Assembly (NCBI RefSeq): GCF_025362475.1
Contig: NZ_JANYGH010000048.1
Span: forward strand, 81,102-145,101
Length of the DNA: 64,000 nt
Source of the DNA: Mucilaginibacter sp.
GTDB taxonomy: Bacteria > Bacteroidota > Bacteroidia > Sphingobacteriales > Sphingobacteriaceae
Reading direction: 5' to 3'
Made by a program: the position numbers and the translations under genes. Positions 50,841-59,803 of the stretch are shown here, one piece after another; position 1 is the first letter of the stretch, and every line of letters begins with the position of its first letter. Below the pieces are notes generated by a model. That model did no database searches. It was given only the letters and a program-made list of their open reading frames with translations, and had not been told where the DNA came from.

Positions 50841-52685
50841 ATGGGTTATAAAAGTTTACAGGCTTGTATTGCCGACCTGGAAAAGCATGGTCACCTGGTA
50901 CGTATTAAAGAAGAAGTTGACCCGTATCTGCAAATGGCAGCCATTCACCTCCGGGTGTTTGAAAACCAGGGTCCGGCCATACTTTTCGAAAATGTAAAAG
51001 GAAGCAAATTCCCCGCGGTATCTAATTTGTTTGGTACGCTGGAGCGCTCTAAGTTTATTTTCAGAGATACACTCGATAAGATCAAAACTCTTGTCGAACT
51101 AAAAAACGATCCGCTAAAGGCCATAAAGCATCCCTTTAAATACGCCAACGTAGCACTTACCGCCCTATCTGCCCTGCCGATGAAAGGCAGCAGCAACGCC
51201 CCGGTAAATTGGGGTAAATGTAAGATAAGTGATATTCCGCAGATAGTGAACTGGCCCATGGATGGCGGCCCCTTTGTAACCATGCCACAGGTATATACCG
51301 AGGATGCCGATAAACCGGGCATTATGAATGCCAATTTGGGCATGTACCGGATACAGCTGGCGGGTAACGATTATATTTTGAATGAAGAGATTGGCCTGCA
51401 TTACCAGCTGCACCGCGGTATTGGCGTGCACCAAACCAAAGCAAATGCAAAAGGGCAGCCTTTAAAAGTGAGCATATTTGTTGGCGGACCGCCCTCCCAC
51501 CCCGTTGCCGCGGTAATGCCCCTGCCCGAAGGTTTATCAGAAATGACCTTTGCCGGGGCTTTGGGTAACCGCCGGTTCCGGTATTTTTATGATGACGAGG
51601 GATTCTGTATTTCTTCGGACGCGGACTTTGTGATCACCGGAACGGTTATGCCGCTGGAGAATAAACCCGAGGGTCCGTTTGGCGATCATTTGGGTTATTA
51701 TAGTTTAAAACACCCTTTCCCGCTGCTTAAGGTTCACAACGTATACCACCGTAAAGATGCCATCTGGTCGTTCACGGTGGTTGGTCGCCCGCCACAGGAG
51801 GATACCAGCTTTGGGGCGCTTATCCATGAGATTAGCGGCGCCGCTATCCCGAAGGAGATCCCCGGCCTGCACGCCGTTAACGCGGTAGATGCGGCAGGTG
51901 TACACCCGCTGTTATTTGCTATCGGCAGCGAGCGTTATACGCCCTATATCAAAGAGCGCAAACCACAGGAGATACTAACCATTGCCAATCATATTTTAGG
52001 CAAAAGTCAGCTGAGTTTGGCCAAATACCTGTTGATTGCCGGACAGGAAGATGATACCGCATTAGATGTAAATAACATTGAAGCGTTTCTGCGCCACATG
52101 CTGCAACGCGTTGACCTTACCCGCGACCTTCACTTTTATACCCGGACAACCATTGATACCCTTGACTATAGTGGCGATGGGCTTAATACAGGCAGTAAAG
52201 TTGCCATCACCGTAGCCGGAGAAATTAAACGTGAACTATGGACTGAACTGCCATCATGGTTTGATCTGCCCAAGCCGGTCAGCAACTTCAAAATGGCTAT
52301 GCCCGGCGTGCTGATGGTTGAAGTGCCGAAGCACGTAAACCACAAGGATATAGATAACATTATCAGCATTATTGAATATCGCCTTAAAGAAGAGGAGGAA
52401 GAACTAAACGGGTTACCATTGATAGTACTGTGTGATGACGCCGCCTTTGCTGCTCAAAACATCAACAACTTTGTTTGGGTAACCTTTACCCGGAGCAATC
52501 CCTCGCACGATATTTACGGTATAGGCAGCTTTACCGATCACAAACATTGGGGCTGTACCGGTCCGCTTATTATTGATGCCCGCATTAAGCCGCACCATGC
52601 ACCCGTACTGGAACGGGTACCTGAAGTTGAAAAACTGGTTGATAAAATGGGCGAAAAAGGTGGAGCACTTTATGGGATTATTTAG
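50841..52685 (+). CDS. UbiD family decarboxylase
   Basis: The 614-aa protein belongs to the UbiD family of prenylated-FMN-dependent (de)carboxylases, at the length usual for Bacteroidota homologues. The conserved EGPFGDHLGYYSLKHPFPLLKV segment (about 274-295), which contributes the acid/base acidic residues, has Asp where many members have Glu. The next region GRPPQEDTSFGALIHEISGA is also typical. Family enzymes act in ubiquinone or menaquinone synthesis or on aromatics; here menaquinone biosynthesis is likely but unverified, and no ubiX-type gene lies alongside. A TAATTTCG near-match to the -7 lies three bases before the ATG. Confidence 0.93.
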   Translation: MGYKSLQACIADLEKHGHLVRIKEEVDPYLQMAAIHLRVFENQGPAILFENVKGSKFPAVSNLFGTLERSKFIFRDTLDKIKTLVELKNDPLKAIKHPFKYANVALTALSALPMKGSSNAPVNWGKCKISDIPQIVNWPMDGGPFVTMPQVYTEDADKPGIMNANLGMYRIQLAGNDYILNEEIGLHYQLHRGIGVHQTKANAKGQPLKVSIFVGGPPSHPVAAVMPLPEGLSEMTFAGALGNRRFRYFYDDEGFCISSDADFVITGTVMPLENKPEGPFGDHLGYYSLKHPFPLLKVHNVYHRKDAIWSFTVVGRPPQEDTSFGALIHEISGAAIPKEIPGLHAVNAVDAAGVHPLLFAIGSERYTPYIKERKPQEILTIANHILGKSQLSLAKYLLIAGQEDDTALDVNNIEAFLRHMLQRVDLTRDLHFYTRTTIDTLDYSGDGLNTGSKVAITVAGEIKRELWTELPSWFDLPKPVSNFKMAMPGVLMVEVPKHVNHKDIDNIISIIEYRLKEEEEELNGLPLIVLCDDAAFAAQNINNFVWVTFTRSNPSHDIYGIGSFTDHKHWGCTGPLIIDARIKPHHAPVLERVPEVEKLVDKMGEKGGALYGII

Positions 52686-52780
52686 GATCTTTTGGAGCAA
52701 GGAGTAAGGATTTTTGGACAAAGGACTTTTGGACGTTCGGACTTTCAGATAAAGGATTTTCGGACAAAGGAGCAAGGATA
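52684..52780. repeat. GGA-rich tract with 7-8-base periodicity
   Basis: GGA triplets recur at intervals of seven or eight: GGAGCAA-GGAGTAA-GGATTTT-TGGACAA-AGGACTT..., through GGACAAAGGAGCAAGGAT. It follows the ubiD stop codon and ends just before the lipoprotein promoter region. Confidence 0.6.
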
Positions 52781-52968
52781 AATTATCCCCAAAAGTCATG
52801 CTGTCCGCTGGCCAGCGGATCAGCACCCCAAATGCAAGGGCAACATCATGCGGGCTCCTGTCCTGTGGGATCATGAAACAAGTTCAGGCGAACTTGAGGC
52901 ATCAACCTAATCATACAGAAATCGGCGGTCAAAAATCCGGTCCATCACACCAAGTCCTTAAATCGTGT

Positions 52969-52976
52969 TATCTTTG
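52969..52976 (+). promoter_or_regulatory. -7 promoter element of the lipoprotein gene
   Basis: TATCTTTG matches TAnnTTTG exactly, and the ATG at 52983 is six bases further on, giving a nearly leaderless transcript. It rules out the in-frame TTG/upstream start at 52965. Confidence 0.55.
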
Positions 52977-52982
52977 TACGCT

Positions 52983-53684
52983 ATGAAAAACACAACATAC
53001 ATACTGCTTTGTTTAATTATCCTTTCAGCATTTAGCTGCACTAAAAAAGATGTACCCCATTACACCATATCAAGAGTTACAAAATCAGATACTGCCAGTA
53101 AGGTAATTGTTAATATCAATGGCCGTTTAACCGAGAGCCAGTTGCTTAGCATCGCCGGCAAAATAAAAGCTGATAGCGCTGCATTACCCAACCTGCAACT
53201 TTGTTATTTGCTACCCGGCCATAGTGATAAAAACACGGGTGTGAATAATTTTTATGCCATTGCTAAATACCCCAATGCCCAAATAGCAACCATGCAGGAT
53301 ACTTTAAAAGATGCTGATGGCAATATTGTAAGGTTAAAAATCATAGGCGTATCTGCCCAAACTGCTAAAAAGCTCATCGGTTTTCATCCTAAAGAATTAA
53401 AGGATCAAAATTTTTTCGGGCACTTTATTGATGATAATAACCATACGGTTATCATCCCATTCAGAGATTTAACCGATCCGAAGAAAGAATATTATATACT
53501 GGAACTGGATACCACGGGCAAAGTAGTTTCGGCAACTATCCCAACAGTAATTCATAAAGATGGTGTTGAAAAATGGATGGTTACTGATCGTGGCGACTAC
53601 ATTACTATAAAAGATAGTGTACTTACCCAATACTCCATTGATGATATGGGTCTGCCTTATAATAGTATTAAATCGAACATGTAA
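52983..53684 (+). CDS. Lipoprotein, unknown
   Basis: From the ATG at 52983 the product is 233 aa with a signal peptide and lipobox (AFSC, Cys19). The mature part includes VIVNINGRLTESQLLSIAGKIKADSAALPNLQLCYLLPGH, then LIGFHPKELKDQNFFGHFIDDNNHTVIIPF and a C-terminal DITTKDSVLTQYSI. The first 100 residues resemble a two-layer alpha/beta domain with no clear match. It should sit in the envelope. It is a lone gene followed by the M16 pair. Confidence 0.7.
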   Translation: MKNTTYILLCLIILSAFSCTKKDVPHYTISRVTKSDTASKVIVNINGRLTESQLLSIAGKIKADSAALPNLQLCYLLPGHSDKNTGVNNFYAIAKYPNAQIATMQDTLKDADGNIVRLKIIGVSAQTAKKLIGFHPKELKDQNFFGHFIDDNNHTVIIPFRDLTDPKKEYYILELDTTGKVVSATIPTVIHKDGVEKWMVTDRGDYITIKDSVLTQYSIDDMGLPYNSIKSNM

Positions 53685-53802
53685 TATGCAACTCCTGTTA
53701 GCACCCATTACATATAACTAACAATTAAGTTAAAAAGGGCTAAAATTTTCCTTTTCATAATTTATACCAATATATTTATAGTGTTTAAAACATTATTAAT
53801 AT

Positions 53803-55182
53803 ATGACCCAAAATCTTATTAAAAAATTAACACTTAGTGTTATTGGGGTATTCAGCTTTTGCATAGCGATTGCCCAACCCCGCCTGCCCGAAGGCTATTT
53901 CTGGAAAAAGCTTCCAAACGGACTGGAAGTGGTTGTTATTGAAAACAGCAAGGTGCCTTTGGCTACCATAGAAATTGCCGTAAAAAATGGTGCCTATACC
54001 GAGGGCCCGGAATTTAGTGGCTTAAGTCACCTTTTTGAACACATGTTTTTTAAGGCTAATAAGGATTATCCAAACCAGGAAGCATTTTTAAAACGCATAC
54101 AGGAACTTGGCGCTATTTTTAATGGCACTACCGATGTTGAGCGTGTAAACTACTTCTTTACTTTTGATAGGGACAGCCTTAACGCAGGTTTAAAGTTCAT
54201 GAACGCCGCTATCCGTTTCCCTATTTACCGCGAGGAAGATATGAAAAAGGAGCGCCCAGTTGTTGACGGCGAATTTCAACGTGCCGAAAGTGATCCGGGT
54301 TTCCAGCTGTGGTTTGGTATTCAACAAAAGCTTTGGGGCGATCTTATCACCCGTAAAAACGCCATAGGGATACATGAAGTGATCAACACCGCCACTCCCG
54401 AAAAGATGATGATCATCAAAAACAAATACTATTTCCCCAACAATAGCTTGCTTACCATTTGCGGCGATGTAAAACATGATGCAGCCTTTGCCATGGCCGA
54501 AAAGATATTTGGCGATTGGGCCAGCAGTGGTTTCAATCCACACGAAAAATACCCTATCCCGCCGTTTAAGCCATTAACCAAAAGCGAGTATTTTATAAAA
54601 GAAACTACCATAGCGCAAACCCCTTCTATGCAGATCTCATGGCAGGGCCCATCCTATTTAACTGATTCGGCATCAACTGTTGCTGCGGATGTATTTAGCA
54701 CTATCCTTGGATTAAACTCCTCGAAATTACAGCAGGCTTTGGTTGATAAGGGACTTGCAAGCAGTGTGTATTTAAATTATACTACCAGCAAATACGTTGG
54801 TCCGGTAGATATGGGGATTGAACCTAACCCTACCAAACTAAAAGAATGCTATGATGAGATCATAAACCAGATAAGCCAATGGGGCAAAGCAGATTACTAT
54901 ACAGATGAGCAGTTGAAAGACGCCAAGGCTATTCTTTTAAGAAACAGCGTTCACCGTAAAGAAAAACCATCATCATTAGCCAGCCAGCTCAGCTACCAGT
55001 GGTGCAGTACCTCGCTTGATTTTGCTACCGATTTGGATAGCAATTACCAAAAAGTAACCCGTGCCGATATACAAAAGTTTGTAAGCACTTACATAACAGG
55101 TAAACCATACGCTGCAGGCCTGATCATAGCACCTGAGTTAAGTAAACAATTAAATGCAGCTTCATTTTTTGTAGCTAAGTAA
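53803..55182 (+). CDS. M16 family zinc peptidase, catalytic subunit
   Basis: The 459-aa protein has a signal peptide (cleavage after AIAQ, residue 25) and the inverted zinc site HLFEH (HxxEH, 76-80) with a following Glu in the helix near VDGEFQRAESDPG. That is the catalytic M16 arrangement. A second, inactive M16 subunit gene follows after 14 bases, so they likely form a heterodimer as in mitochondrial-processing-like or PqqL-type enzymes. Periplasmic or outer-membrane-associated peptidase of peptides. Substrate unknown. Confidence 0.93.
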   Translation: MTQNLIKKLTLSVIGVFSFCIAIAQPRLPEGYFWKKLPNGLEVVVIENSKVPLATIEIAVKNGAYTEGPEFSGLSHLFEHMFFKANKDYPNQEAFLKRIQELGAIFNGTTDVERVNYFFTFDRDSLNAGLKFMNAAIRFPIYREEDMKKERPVVDGEFQRAESDPGFQLWFGIQQKLWGDLITRKNAIGIHEVINTATPEKMMIIKNKYYFPNNSLLTICGDVKHDAAFAMAEKIFGDWASSGFNPHEKYPIPPFKPLTKSEYFIKETTIAQTPSMQISWQGPSYLTDSASTVAADVFSTILGLNSSKLQQALVDKGLASSVYLNYTTSKYVGPVDMGIEPNPTKLKECYDEIINQISQWGKADYYTDEQLKDAKAILLRNSVHRKEKPSSLASQLSYQWCSTSLDFATDLDSNYQKVTRADIQKFVSTYITGKPYAAGLIIAPELSKQLNAASFFVAK

Positions 55183-55196
55183 TTTTAAATCTTATC

Positions 55197-56534
55197 ATGA
55201 TGAAGAAATATATAATCACCCTGTTAATTGCAACGGCGATAGGAAGTATAAAAACAGCGCAGGCGCAAAAGGCTGCTTATGAAACCACTGTTGATGGCGT
55301 AAAAGTAATAGTACAGCCCAGCGGTAACGATATTGTGGAGATACAAACCATTATTAAAGGCGGTGTACAAAACTACAGGGCCGATAAAATGGGGATTGAA
55401 TCAATGGCGATGAGCGCCCTTACCGAATGCGGAACTGTTAACCACGATAAAAATAGCTTTAAAAACATTTTGGATAAAGTAAGCGCCACCGTTTACGGTT
55501 ACAGTAACAAAAACTACTCGGTAGTGCGCATGAACTGTATTAAAAGCGACCTGGATGTAGTTTGGCCGCTGTATGTGGAGGCCATGACTCAGCCCCGTTT
55601 TGATGCCAAGGAATTTACCCGTATTAAACAGGATGCTATCAACCAAATAAAAAGCACCGACTCTCAGCCTGATGCGGCTATTGATAAACTTGCTGATAAG
55701 ATAGCTTTTGTAAACCGCGACTATGCTAAAGATCCGGCCGGAACAGTTGATATCATTTCTAAATTAACCCCGGAAGAAACAAAAGCTTTTTACTCATCCA
55801 TATTCACCAAATCGCGTTTGCTGATTGTGGTAGTGGCCGATCTTGACCAGGCTACAATTGAAGCCAAAGTTAAGGCTATGCTTGATGGTGTAAAAAAAGG
55901 CGGTGCATTTGAGTTTAAAAAAGCATCGTTCAGGGTTTATAAAAACAGCATCAATGTTGAGTCGCGTGATCTGGCTACCAACTATGTAGAAGGTGTTACC
56001 AGTGGCCCTATCCCCGGCAGCGAGGATTTTGACGCCTTTAACGTAGCCATGCGGATATTTGCCAACCGTCATTTTTTAGATGTACGTACCAACAATGGCT
56101 TATCCTATTCGCCACAAGCGTGGTTTAGCGTTGGGCAAACATCAACAGCCAGGTTTGCGGTAGCAACCACCCAGCCCGATAAATATATAGCTGTGTTTGA
56201 TAAACTGGTTGATAAGGTAAAAACCGATGGTTTTAAACCAGAAGAGGTAGCCAATATGAAGGTAACATACCTTACCGGTTTCTATTATAAAAATGAAACC
56301 AACAGCGCGCAGGCATCATCAATTGCATCAAACGAAGTGCTGTTCAACAACTGGAAACGCTCTTTAACCCTGGTTGATGATGTTAAAAAACTAACAACCG
56401 ATCAGGTTAATAATGCCTTTAAAACCTATATCAATAATATTGTTTGGGTATACCAGGGCGATCCTAAAAAAGTAAACCAGGTATTATATATCAACGGAAC
56501 TTTAAACAAAGGCGAAAACGGCGTCAGCCATTAA
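55197..56534 (+). CDS. M16 family non-catalytic subunit
   Basis: The 445-aa protein has a signal sequence (cleavage near AQAQ, residue 24) and the M16 fold with the middle segment VDIISKLTPEETKAFYSSIFTKSRLLIVVVAD and a second-domain region TNYVEGVTSGPIPGSEDFDAF. No HxxEH motif is present in the expected region (residues 58-75 read MGIESMAMSALTECG), so the zinc site is missing. As in many M16 pairs, it most likely forms the substrate-binding partner of the upstream peptidase. Same operon, 14-base spacing, then a wobble-paired terminator. Confidence 0.92.
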   Translation: MMKKYIITLLIATAIGSIKTAQAQKAAYETTVDGVKVIVQPSGNDIVEIQTIIKGGVQNYRADKMGIESMAMSALTECGTVNHDKNSFKNILDKVSATVYGYSNKNYSVVRMNCIKSDLDVVWPLYVEAMTQPRFDAKEFTRIKQDAINQIKSTDSQPDAAIDKLADKIAFVNRDYAKDPAGTVDIISKLTPEETKAFYSSIFTKSRLLIVVVADLDQATIEAKVKAMLDGVKKGGAFEFKKASFRVYKNSINVESRDLATNYVEGVTSGPIPGSEDFDAFNVAMRIFANRHFLDVRTNNGLSYSPQAWFSVGQTSTARFAVATTQPDKYIAVFDKLVDKVKTDGFKPEEVANMKVTYLTGFYYKNETNSAQASSIASNEVLFNNWKRSLTLVDDVKKLTTDQVNNAFKTYINNIVWVYQGDPKKVNQVLYINGTLNKGENGVSH

Positions 56535-56542
56535 TTGAAGTC

Positions 56543-56589
56543 AAAAGTCAAAAGTCAAAATTGCATAGCGGTTTTGGCTTTTGGCTTTT
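56543..56589 (+). terminator. Terminator with heptamer-periodic stem
   Basis: AAAAGTCAAAAGTCAAAA (56543-56560) pairs with TTTTGGCTTTTGGCTTTT (56572-56589) with two U-G wobbles over an 11-base loop. The stem is built of seven-base units. It follows the M16 operon. Confidence 0.75.
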
Positions 56590-56642
56590 ATAGGGATAGA
56601 TAAGCAAATTGCCCATTGCCCGGTTTCAAGTTTGAATTTGAG

Positions 56643-57740
56643 TTACTCCACAGGAAGCACAGCCTTTTTCCTTCTGCCCCATATTTGCCCTTTGTGGCGG
56701 GTGGGTACGGTATCGCCAAGTAACTTGCCCCATGGTTTAAGGCCATCTATGCGGTCGAAAATAATTTTGAGTACCGCTATAAACGGTATGGAAAGAAACA
56801 TACCCGATAATCCCCAAAGCATATTGCCCAACAATACCACGATAATAGATATCAGCGCATTGATTTGTACTTTGGACGATACGATGCGCGGCACCAGGAT
56901 GTTATTATCAATAAACTGAATTACCAGGTAAGCAATAACCACACCCAACTGCGTAGAATACCCATCCTTGGTTACCGTAGCCATTAGTACAGGCAAAGCT
57001 ATAGCAATAATACCACCTATATAGGGCAACAGGTTTAAGATAGCGCCGATAACCCCTATCAGGATCCCGTATTTTACACCAAGCAACATCAACGCCGTAG
57101 AATTTAGTACGGCTACAATAGCCATTTCGATAAGTAAACCGATGATGTAACTCTGGATAGCCAACTTGGTTTCTTTAAGCACATCTGCCACACGTTTAGA
57201 GTTCTCTTCTGAAAATACTTCGTAAAAGAAATTAAGCAGCAACGTTTTATAGTACAGTATCAAAAAAACATACACCGGCACCACAAACACCAATCCCAGG
57301 GTCCCCAAAACCGACCCCAGAGTTTTACCAACCATCGACTGGCTGTTATCCAAAGCATCTTTGATCATCTGGTTTTGCTTCTGCACCGCCAGGCCAAAGG
57401 TGGTAGCTACCCATTCCTTTGCCGATACAGTTAAAGAGGCAAATTTCTGCTTCAGCATCGGCAACGAATCGCCAAACTGAATAATCTGGGTGGATAAGAA
57501 ATAAAACAACCCTGCTATTACAATAGCTGCAATTAACATGGTAATCATAATGGAAAATAGTTTGGGAATCTTTTTATCCTCAAACCGGTTACAAAGCGGG
57601 TTAAGCAAAATGGCAATAAAGGCCGAGAATGCTAACGGGACCATTACATCGGCAAGCTGAGCGAAAACATAAACCAATAAAATGAGACCAAACAATATAA
57701 CGGTACTCTTGAGATAAAAAGGGTATTCTTTTACAGGCAT
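56643..57740 (-). CDS. AI-2E transporter-family membrane protein
   Basis: The 365-aa protein has seven to eight membrane spans with the AI-2E (UPF0118) pattern: hydrophobic N-terminal pair (about 11-85), a long soluble middle (about 85-140), then closely spaced helices with VLLGNMLWGLSGMFLSIPFIAVLKII near the C terminus. Despite the name, members can be Na+/H+ antiporters or transport other molecules; the substrate is unknown. Monocistronic by layout. Confidence 0.9.
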   Translation of the reverse strand: MPVKEYPFYLKSTVILFGLILLVYVFAQLADVMVPLAFSAFIAILLNPLCNRFEDKKIPKLFSIMITMLIAAIVIAGLFYFLSTQIIQFGDSLPMLKQKFASLTVSAKEWVATTFGLAVQKQNQMIKDALDNSQSMVGKTLGSVLGTLGLVFVVPVYVFLILYYKTLLLNFFYEVFSEENSKRVADVLKETKLAIQSYIIGLLIEMAIVAVLNSTALMLLGVKYGILIGVIGAILNLLPYIGGIIAIALPVLMATVTKDGYSTQLGVVIAYLVIQFIDNNILVPRIVSSKVQINALISIIVVLLGNMLWGLSGMFLSIPFIAVLKIIFDRIDGLKPWGKLLGDTVPTRHKGQIWGRRKKAVLPVE

Positions 57741-57822
57741 ACAGGCAGGAAATAAGGTATACCCAAATCAAGGAGTAAATGACACAATTGTTTTATTTTG
57801 ATTTAGATAAATAATTCCGTCC

Positions 57823-57940
57823 CCGCAGGGTCCTCTGCGAGAGACCCTGCGGTTGTACTAAGCCTGTATCATTTACGAAGGCCGCGTTTATGCGTAGTGA
57901 TCGTGGAACCTCAGGGTCCTCTGCGAGAGACCCCGAGAGG
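57823..57940. repeat. Two copies of a GGGTCCTCTGCGAGAGACCC hairpin repeat
   Basis: CCGCAGGGTCCTCTGCGAGA... (57823-57852) closes with GACCCTGCGG. The second (57909-57940) has CCTCAGGGTCCTCTGCGAGAG and CCCCGAGAGG. A third, shorter member is at 59763-59791. The region is between AI-2E and the isochorismatase-like genes and holds no open frame with known features. Confidence 0.8.
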
Positions 57941-58041
57941 ACATAAATAGTGAAAAATTCACAAGTCATACCTATCACTTCATCACCGCCAGCACCTGCG
58001 AAACCGGAGCATAAGCTGCCACGAGTTTCCTGAGAAAGTTG

Positions 58042-58632
58042 CTAAAGAAAATCATCGTTTTTTTTTAAAGCGTTAAGTACCTCATCGGTGTTTAGTACGG
58101 TGGCAAACTCGTTATTTAGTTGGGCCAGGGCGGTTAGGTGGATGGTTTCGGCATTGTAATGTTCGCCTTTGATACCAGTTTTGGCAAAGGCGGCGGTGGC
58201 ATCGGCAACTACGTAGGTGTGGTAACCAAAATTACCGGCCATCCTGGCGGTGGTTGATACGCAATGTTCGGTGGTAAGGCCAACAATAACTATTGTATCA
58301 ATACCGGCGGCATCCAGCTGCTGCTGCAGGTTAGTACCGATAAAAGAGCTGTTTACCGATTTTTTGATCACCGGTTCGCCAGACAAAGGCTGTACAATTT
58401 GTTTGTGCGCGTTGCCGGGATTACCCTCGGCCAGCGGGGAGTTGGGGTTGACCGAGCAATGCTGAATATGAAAAAGCGGCAGGTTGCTTGCCCGCCAGTG
58501 ATCAAGCAGTTTACGGGCATTTGCTTCGGCACCGGGGTTATTGCGTTCGCCGCCCCAGTAGGGTATGTTATCAAAACCCTGCTGTATATCAATTAGTATT
58601 AAGGCGGGGTTGCTGTTGCTGAGTGTTTTCAT
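58042..58632 (-). CDS. Isochorismatase-like cysteine hydrolase
   Basis: The 196-aa protein has the isochorismatase fold: ALILIDIQQGF with Asp15, the VIKKSVNSSFIGT strand with Lys90/91, and nucleophile Cys124 in TTEHCVSTTARMAG. The triad Asp-Lys-Cys fits the cysteine-hydrolase branch (nicotinamidase-like or other amidase), not chorismate synthesis itself. It lies 61 bases downstream of an AraC-type gene on the same strand, so it may be regulated by it. Substrate unknown. Confidence 0.93.
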   Translation of the reverse strand: MKTLSNSNPALILIDIQQGFDNIPYWGGERNNPGAEANARKLLDHWRASNLPLFHIQHCSVNPNSPLAEGNPGNAHKQIVQPLSGEPVIKKSVNSSFIGTNLQQQLDAAGIDTIVIVGLTTEHCVSTTARMAGNFGYHTYVVADATAAFAKTGIKGEHYNAETIHLTALAQLNNEFATVLNTDEVLNALKKNDDFL

Positions 58633-58693
58633 ACCTCAAAATTGCGGCTTTTGAGAGGGCGTAATTTTGTTGTGAGGCCATATTTGTTTGTTT

Positions 58694-59548
58694 TTATAAC
58701 ACGGGTTCGTTCCGCGCGCTTTTAGGCGAGGCGCCAAACCTTTGCTTATACACTTTTGAAAAATGCGAGATGTTTTCGAACCCGCTGCTATAAGCCACCA
58801 GCGAAACCGGGTCGTGCGAGTGCTTTAACTGGTACTCGGCATACTCCAGCCTTCGGTTTAACTGCCATTTTACGGGCGTGGTGTTAAAACTATCGGTAAA
58901 TTCCTTTTTAAATGCGCTCACGCTGCGTCCGGTAAGCTTGGCCATGTCCTGTATAGATAGCTGGCGGTTAAAGTTGGTTTCCATAAAGTAAGCCAGGTCA
59001 ATCTTTTTGTTGCTTACCAGGTCCTTTAAAAACGATACAAAAGTTTTGGACCGGTCGCCCGACAAGATCTGCAGCAGTACCTGGTGGGCCGCGAATTTAA
59101 CGATGCAGCGCGAGTAATCTTGCGGGTGTAAAATATGCTGCATCACCTGGGCGATATTGGCCTGTATAAATTCGGATGTTTTGAAGGTGAAGGGCGGCAA
59201 ATCGGCACCCTGTTTTTCGTGCCTGAACTCGGGCACATGGCTATCTAAAAAGTAATCAACAAACTCATTCTCCATAAAAATAAGCAGACTGGTATAATCA
59301 TCAGACGGAAACAGCTGATAATTGCCCCGCCGCCTGAATTGTACATCGCCGGCCGCCAGGTGCTGCACATGGCTGCCATACCGTACATCAATAGCGCCTG
59401 TTAAAATTACCTCCAGGCAATGCGCGGTTTGCAGGGTATCGTCGCAACGGAATGGTTGCTTTTTATCAATGATAATGGCATACATGTCCGACAGACGTAA
59501 CCTGATATGGACATGATGATCGAGGAGGTCTTTAGGGATTTGTATCAT
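58694..59548 (-). CDS. AraC-family transcriptional regulator
   Basis: The 284-aa protein has an N-terminal cupin-like ligand domain (about 1-130) and a C-terminal pair of helix-turn-helix motifs: LSIQDMAKLTGRSVSAFKKEFTDSF and DPVSLVAYSSGFENISHFSKVYKQRFGASPKSAR. It probably controls the isochorismatase-like gene 61 bases downstream, and possibly itself. The ligand is not evident. Confidence 0.93.
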   Translation of the reverse strand: MIQIPKDLLDHHVHIRLRLSDMYAIIIDKKQPFRCDDTLQTAHCLEVILTGAIDVRYGSHVQHLAAGDVQFRRRGNYQLFPSDDYTSLLIFMENEFVDYFLDSHVPEFRHEKQGADLPPFTFKTSEFIQANIAQVMQHILHPQDYSRCIVKFAAHQVLLQILSGDRSKTFVSFLKDLVSNKKIDLAYFMETNFNRQLSIQDMAKLTGRSVSAFKKEFTDSFNTTPVKWQLNRRLEYAEYQLKHSHDPVSLVAYSSGFENISHFSKVYKQRFGASPKSARNEPVL

Positions 59549-59762
59549 TGCAAAACATTAATTATACTAAGCTACATTTTGTCGTTTATCTTTTTTTACT
59601 TTTTAATCAATTGTAACAAAGGGATGATAAACAGCAATGTTGTGCGATACAAGGCGTTAAGCTTTTTGTGGCCTCATGCTCTCTTTAAAAAACGACACTG
59701 ACGGTGCAGAATCATTTCGATTAAAAAAACGAGGCTGTGGTAATTGCGACGGAGATTTAAAA

Positions 59763-59791
59763 CCTCAGGGCCCTATTGAGCGACCCTGAGG
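59763..59791. repeat. Third member of the CCTCAGGG hairpin repeat
   Basis: CCTCAGGG (59763-59770) pairs with CCCTGAGG (59784-59791). It shares the CCTCAGGG arm and GAG-GACCC order with the repeats at 57823-57940 and lies just after the GH2 stop codon, where it may work as a terminator. Confidence 0.6.
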
Positions 59792-59803
59792 ACACAGAAT
59801 GGT

